From assembly GCF_012932495.1 (NCBI RefSeq), contig NZ_JABCNG010000005.1:310001-374000 (forward strand): DNA of 64,000 nt, written 5' to 3'. Of this stretch, positions 59,673 through 64,000 are shown in pieces; within the stretch, counting starts at the first letter, position 1; each line of letters begins with the position of its first letter. The notes below the pieces were generated by a model that had not been told where the DNA came from, made no database searches, and was given only the letters and a program-made list of their open reading frames with translations. Made by a program: the position numbers and the translations under genes. Source of the DNA: Novosphingobium sp. SG919. Lineage in GTDB: Bacteria > Pseudomonadota > Alphaproteobacteria > Sphingomonadales > Sphingomonadaceae.

Positions 59673-61609
59673 AAATCCGTCTTCAAACGCTGAAGCTGTT
59701 GTGCCGCCAGAGCGAGGAGGTGTTGACCTTCTCGCGGAATATCACCTTCATTCATGGCACCCTCAGCCTTGGAAAATCCACGGTCGTTCGACTGATCGAT
59801 TTTTGCCTTGGCGGGAACCTCGAGATGACGACCGCTATCCAACGGGAGTTCCTGGCGGCCGCGTTGACACTGCAAGTGCGCGACCTCGAGGTGTTGATCG
59901 AGCGGAGTCGGGGAGAAGGATTCGTCAGGGTCTCTTGGATGGACCCGGAGGAAGGTCCTGTCAGCTTGCAGGTCCGCGCGAAGGGTGACGGTCCGGTCGT
60001 CTTCGGGACCGATGTGGTCAACTTGAGCGACCTGCTCTTCCGACTTCTCGGGTATCCGATCATCCGGGTGCGCAAGCGCACCGGGGATGAGGACTCGCCC
60101 ATGGTGCGGCTGAGCTTCCGCGATCTCTTCAAATTCTGCTACCTTGAGCAGGAAGAATTAGATTCCTCCTTCTTCCGGCTGAACACACCCGTGCTGGCGG
60201 AGAAGAGCAAAGACAGCCTGAACTTCTTCACCGGCTATTACAGCGAAGTGCTGAGCACGTTGCAAATCCAGTATGACCAAACGCGAACCGAACAGCGCGC
60301 GAAGCGGGATGCAGCTGAGCGGATCCGGGAGTTTCTACGCGAGTTTGATTTTGCATCGGTGGGACAAATCGCGACCGAGCTCCAGAAGGTGCGCGGGCGC
60401 GCTGACGAACTGCGGCGCCTCTTGAGCGACGACAATGCGGCCTATTTAAGCGACACGCATTTCGTCGACGATCAGCGCGTGGAACTCCGGCACTTGTCCG
60501 ATCTGTTGGAGCGTGAGCGAGAGACGCTGGAAGATCTCAATTTCCGCCTCAACGAGCAGCGCGAGCTACGCTCGGAATTGCTGTCGATGAAGTTCAAGGT
60601 GGCCAGAGCCGACCGTGCCCGCGCGGTACTGGCAGGGAGCGCCTTCGAGAATTGTCCGCAATGCGGCCAGCCGATCAGCACGCACCGATCGCACGGCGAC
60701 GACTGCTATTTGTGCCTGCAACCGCTTCTGCCCGATGAGAGCGCGATTACGCCCGCAACGATCAACAGCGATCTCGATGCGCGGCTGGCGGATATCGAGG
60801 CGTCGCTTCGGCGGCACGGGATCGCGAAGAAACGGCAGGAAGTGCGCATTGCGGCGGTGCTCGCGGACAAGAACCTGCTCGACCGGCGGGTGGCCGATCT
60901 GCTTGCAACATATGAATCGGATCGCCTGGCACGGACCCGTGACGCACAGCGCGAGCTGGCGGAGCTCGACGAGCGCGCACGCTTTCTGGATCGCGTAAGC
61001 GCCATGCCGGACGCTGTGACGAAGATGGTCGAGGATGCCGACGCACTGTCCGCGGATCTGGAGCGCCTTGAGCGGGAGATCATCGCGGAGCAGCGGCGGT
61101 TGAGCAAGGCAGACGCAAATTTCGCGGCGCTCGAAGAAAATTTCCTCGAGGCATTGGTTGCAACGCACGTTCCAGGTGTGAGCAGCACGGATGAGGTCCA
61201 CATCAATCGGCGCACGATGATCCCGGAAATATGGCCCGGTGGAGACGAAGCGGCGGCCTACAGCTTCTATACTGCTGGAAGTGGCGGCAAGAAGACGCTG
61301 CTAACGATATGTTTCGCGCTGGCTCTTCACCGCACGGCGGCCGAGCATGATCTGCCCGTACCGACGCTGCTCATGATCGACACGCCCCTCAAGAACATCA
61401 CGCCCGACATCAACCCCGAGCTCGTTCAGGCGTTCTACCGCTACCTCTATGAGGTCGCCGAGAGCGATCTCTCCGACCATCAGGTAATCATCGTCGATCA
61501 GCTTCTGGTTGAGCCGCCGGAGGATAGCGCGCTCGAGTTCACCGACCGTTTGATGACCGAGGACGATCCCGAAAACCCGCCGCTGATCTCTTATTATCAC
61601 GGTCCGTAA
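59669..61609 (+). CDS. Zinc-hook SMC/Rad50-like ATPase, Lamassu-like (LmuB position)
   Basis: A 646-residue ATPase. Walker A is GTLSLGKST (30-38), coiled coils lie at about 200-320 and 360-470, and the hook cysteines are C329, C332, C346 and C349 (CPQC ... CYLC). The signature is TAGSGGKKTLLTICFALALH and Walker B is TLLMIDTPLKN. The ATG at 59,669 overlaps the middle protein's stop (ATGA). Gene order nuclease, small protein, ATPase is the usual Lamassu order as I recall it. The sequence is distinct from the two ATPases at 44,963 and 48,820, so it is a separate system rather than a third copy. Confidence 0.85.
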   Translation: MKIRLQTLKLLCRQSEEVLTFSRNITFIHGTLSLGKSTVVRLIDFCLGGNLEMTTAIQREFLAAALTLQVRDLEVLIERSRGEGFVRVSWMDPEEGPVSLQVRAKGDGPVVFGTDVVNLSDLLFRLLGYPIIRVRKRTGDEDSPMVRLSFRDLFKFCYLEQEELDSSFFRLNTPVLAEKSKDSLNFFTGYYSEVLSTLQIQYDQTRTEQRAKRDAAERIREFLREFDFASVGQIATELQKVRGRADELRRLLSDDNAAYLSDTHFVDDQRVELRHLSDLLERERETLEDLNFRLNEQRELRSELLSMKFKVARADRARAVLAGSAFENCPQCGQPISTHRSHGDDCYLCLQPLLPDESAITPATINSDLDARLADIEASLRRHGIAKKRQEVRIAAVLADKNLLDRRVADLLATYESDRLARTRDAQRELAELDERARFLDRVSAMPDAVTKMVEDADALSADLERLEREIIAEQRRLSKADANFAALEENFLEALVATHVPGVSSTDEVHINRRTMIPEIWPGGDEAAAYSFYTAGSGGKKTLLTICFALALHRTAAEHDLPVPTLLMIDTPLKNITPDINPELVQAFYRYLYEVAESDLSDHQVIIVDQLLVEPPEDSALEFTDRLMTEDDPENPPLISYYHGP

Positions 61610-61618
61610 GCTGGAGCC

Positions 61619-61787
61619 TTGCGTAGCCTTGCCTTCACAGAGCTGAGTGCTTCCGAGCGAGTCTCAGTAACGCGAAGATTCTGCGAGGGCGGCGCCGGCG
61701 CGAGGGCGGGTCTACCGGCTCCACGACCTACATCGCACGTTAGCGCGATTCCTTTCGCGAGGCCTGAATTGCGATGGTCGGGCAGTA
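61619..61787 (+). repeat. Direct repeat, right copy, after the Lamassu-like cassette
   Basis: Partner of 57,376-57,542 with the same orientation and offset. It begins 10 bp after the ATPase stop codon and ends about 40 bp before the MBL gene, so it may also supply that gene's promoter region. Confidence 0.65.
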
Positions 61788-61827
61788 TGGGCTTCGGTCC
61801 AAACAGAACGTAAGGTGATCTGCTCCC

Positions 61828-63078
61828 ATGATGAAAGATGTGACCGCAAAGCCCGAGTTCCCAAGACGTGCTTTGATCGCCTTTGTCACCCGCGCGGAAA
61901 GGGTCGGCCCCCGCCCCTATGGCCGAACGTCTTTCGAGTTCGATGGCATCGATGTGGAGGTGTCCGACGACGATCTGGAGCGCTCGATTGCGTCACCGGA
62001 CGTAGTGGAGCCCTTTGCATCGGTGCGCGCGGTCACGACGGAACGGCGCTTTAAGAAGAAGTTCGGCTTCGTACCCCAGGAGGGCGACTGGGTGGAACTA
62101 AAGATCAGGCCGCGCTTCTGGGACGGTGAGACGATCGCCTTCCATGCCCAACTCACGCCCGATGGCTATGTTCAACATAGCCGCGGCGTGCTGGAAGATG
62201 CGCGTCTGCTATTCGGCCGCGATGAGGAACCAAAAGCGCCGCAGCCTGTCGGCGCATCGGTTGCCCCTCTGTTGCAGAAGGCAACGAAGGTCGCGCAACT
62301 CTGTCAGTTCCCGAGCGGTGCGGCCGGTCAGCTCGCGAAAGCGCGGAATATTTTGCAGGCCCTGGCCGCCGTCAAGGATGTGCAGGTCCGCGACGTCGGC
62401 CAGGCCAGCTTCATCAGTTTTCTTGATGCGAAGGGCAAGGTTCTGGGACATTTCGACGCCGGCTGGCCTATCTCCTACAACGCACACACGGCGCCCGCGA
62501 GAGCCCCTGCGATTACCGGCACGGCGCCCGTGATCCTGTCCCATTGGGACTGGGATCATCTGCACGGCTATTACCGGTGCAAGGCACTGCAATCGGTCCA
62601 ATGGCTCACACCGGTGCAGGTGATGGGACCAGGCGCGAGCAAGATCGCCACTCAGCTTCACGCGAAGAGCCTTCTCATTGGCTATAGCGGTGCTGCGGTT
62701 CTAACGGTCGGCGGCGCGACGCTTCTACAATGCACCGGCCCGGCGCGCTTGAACGACAATGGCCTGTCGTTGGCTCTGACGCTCGCCTCCCAGCTGACCG
62801 CGCTGCTTGTCGGGGATGCCGGGTACGACGCGCTCGGCAGCTGGCCCATGGGCAAGACGTTCGACTATCTGGTTGTGACCCATCACGGCGCCGACTTCAC
62901 CGGCACGGTGCCGACCGCCACGCTGGCGGCGAACCGTGGGATTATCTCGGTCGGTTACAAGAATATCTACAAACACCCGCGCACCAGCGCGACCAAACAG
63001 CACAGGACGGCCGGCTGGAACCTGGAGCGGACCAGCAGGATCGGCACCATTCCACGTGGCGACAAAGTCCTGAGCTGA
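61828..63078 (+). CDS. MBL-fold metallohydrolase
   Basis: A 416-residue protein. The first 180 residues are a separate domain without a recognised motif. The C-terminal part is a metallo-beta-lactamase fold: VILSHWDWDHLHGYY (HxDxDH at 239-244), LLVGDAGYDAL (bridging Asp) and LVVTHHGADF (late His), as in ComEC-like and defence-associated MBL proteins. Two ATGs in a row (61,828 and 61,831) are possible starts. It follows the right repeat copy, so it may not be part of the Lamassu-like cassette. A phosphodiesterase or nuclease role is possible. Confidence 0.75.
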   Translation: MMKDVTAKPEFPRRALIAFVTRAERVGPRPYGRTSFEFDGIDVEVSDDDLERSIASPDVVEPFASVRAVTTERRFKKKFGFVPQEGDWVELKIRPRFWDGETIAFHAQLTPDGYVQHSRGVLEDARLLFGRDEEPKAPQPVGASVAPLLQKATKVAQLCQFPSGAAGQLAKARNILQALAAVKDVQVRDVGQASFISFLDAKGKVLGHFDAGWPISYNAHTAPARAPAITGTAPVILSHWDWDHLHGYYRCKALQSVQWLTPVQVMGPGASKIATQLHAKSLLIGYSGAAVLTVGGATLLQCTGPARLNDNGLSLALTLASQLTALLVGDAGYDALGSWPMGKTFDYLVVTHHGADFTGTVPTATLAANRGIISVGYKNIYKHPRTSATKQHRTAGWNLERTSRIGTIPRGDKVLS

Positions 63079-63138
63079 CGATGGCGGGAATGGCATTGGG
63101 GGAGATCATGGTGCTGCAGCGTTCCCGTTGCGGTGAGG

Positions 63139-64000
63139 CTACTCGCCACCACCGCGCTTCTGCCAGCGGGCGCCATGAGTTGTAGTCCGATCGAAACCAT
63201 AACCCGCCCAGCGAAGGTCATCGTCCAGATAGGGATCGTCAGCGAGGAGGTAGCGGACGGTCATGCTGTTGGCGTGCTGAACCAGATATTGCCGATTGAT
63301 CATACGCGCTGCATCTGGGGGCATGGTGGAGTGGCTAAGGCCGGGCGGTCCGCCCGCGATAATGAAGGCTCCGCAGGTCCGGTCGAGCGTAAGCCACCAG
63401 GTTCGCAGGTCATTGAACACGGCGCCGAAGACAGATTGCCGACCAGGGGCAGAGATCATCAGCGTCGGGTTCGTCGAGGTTCGGAACGGAACCGGAGAGT
63501 GGCAGACCATCACCTTGATGGTGTCAGCATCGGCAGGGATCGTCGTGTCCATTGCTCCTTCGCGGAAAAGGGCGTGCGCGTGATCAGCCGATGCGGCGAT
63601 CCATGCGTGCATCTCCCGCTCGTCCTCGTCGAGATCAGCGTCGAGATGACCGCCTGTGAACCGGGTGGATTCAGCCTCGATGAAGCGCAGCGTTTCGAGG
63701 TTCCGGCGCTGGAGGTGGCGGGCGAACCCATAGATCGGAACCTTGTCTGCGTCGGAGAGGGCGGCGGATTGACCTTCAACGATCTTTTTCCATGTCGGTC
63801 CTTTGGAGAATGGGGTCTCGATCACGTGGTTGATCGGGCCTTCGATCGAACCGGCGACGCCGTTCTCGACATAGTCATGCAGGGCGTCCTCATAGCCGAT
63901 GCGGTCTATGGATTTGCGGTCGATGGCTAGGACGTCACCATGCCGTTCGACGACGCGAACTTTGTTCGCATCGTCCGCGCACGCGAAGCGCCGAAGATAG
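63139..64000 (-). CDS. DUF4238 protein, 5'-truncated by the window edge
   Basis: The frame is open to the right edge and its first visible residues, YLRRFACADDANKVRVVERH, fit the start of DUF4238 proteins (a HYVPxFYLRRF-type beginning). Later parts include the helix ARHLQRRNLETLRFIEAEST, and TLMISAPGRQSVFGAVFNDL. About 287 residues are visible; only some ten at the N-terminus are probably missing. An internal ATG at 63,825 is not the true start. The function of the family is unknown; its genes often lie in variable or defence regions. It is convergent with the MBL gene. Confidence 0.65.
   Translation of the reverse strand, partial: YLRRFACADDANKVRVVERHGDVLAIDRKSIDRIGYEDALHDYVENGVAGSIEGPINHVIETPFSKGPTWKKIVEGQSAALSDADKVPIYGFARHLQRRNLETLRFIEAESTRFTGGHLDADLDEDEREMHAWIAASADHAHALFREGAMDTTIPADADTIKVMVCHSPVPFRTSTNPTLMISAPGRQSVFGAVFNDLRTWWLTLDRTCGAFIIAGGPPGLSHSTMPPDAARMINRQYLVQHANSMTVRYLLADDPYLDDDLRWAGYGFDRTTTHGARWQKRGGGE

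Overview
The window looks like the chromosome of a GC-rich alphaproteobacterium of the Sphingomonadaceae, most like Novosphingobium or Sphingomonas. The signs are two large TonB-dependent receptors, a non-phosphorylating galactose route, the recG / sdhE / mfd neighbourhood, and mobile-element genes of the DUF736 and DUF2493 families that are common on sphingomonad plasmids and islands. The organism is inferred from gene content only.

Bases 1-29,250 are ordinary chromosome. After a truncated MFS carrier, a DUF4279 protein, a TauD-like dioxygenase and a TonB receptor, a catabolic locus spans about 5.6-20.3 kb. Together its genes can do the following: a TonB receptor imports galactan fragments, a GH53 endo-galactanase and a GH2 beta-galactosidase release galactose, and an SSS symporter takes it up. 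A Gfo/Idh/MocA dehydrogenase, an SMP-30 lactonase, an IlvD/Edd dehydratase, DgoK and DgoA then carry it to pyruvate and glyceraldehyde-3-phosphate (De Ley-Doudoroff pathway). An FCD/GntR regulator sits inside the locus, and the same 17-bp palindrome occurs at three of its promoters. Housekeeping genes follow: recG, sdhE, mfd, a GGDEF/EAL protein, nadK and two tRNA-Asn genes.

At the second tRNA-Asn the character changes. From 29.37 kb to the right edge the DNA is a mobile island whose right end lies outside the window. It carries a large serine recombinase whose stop codon lies in the tRNA, and a five-gene mobilisation operon (RHH protein, TraD-type coupling protein, MobF relaxase-helicase, lytic transglycosylase, unknown). 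It also has two overlapping tyrosine recombinases and two copies of a MobF-type nick-site sequence in direct orientation 17,014 bp apart. No type IV secretion genes are seen, so the element looks mobilisable rather than self-transmissible.

The 17-kb block between the two nick-like sites is a defence island: a PIN protein, an XRE regulator with paired operator boxes, a DNA methyltransferase, and a leftward operon that holds the same three-gene cassette twice. Each cassette has a zinc-hook SMC/Rad50-like ABC ATPase, a small middle protein and a PD-(D/E)XK nuclease, all joined by stop/start overlaps. A 721-aa protein with a further PD-(D/E)XK motif lies upstream. To the right, after DUF2493 and DUF736 genes, is a third, Lamassu-like cassette on the other strand (DUF4297 nuclease, middle protein, zinc-hook ATPase). 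It is bracketed by copies of an unrecognised repeat, one of which forms a 250-bp palindrome. An MBL-fold protein and a truncated DUF4238 protein end the window. The twin ABC three-component operon is the best candidate for a previously undescribed system.
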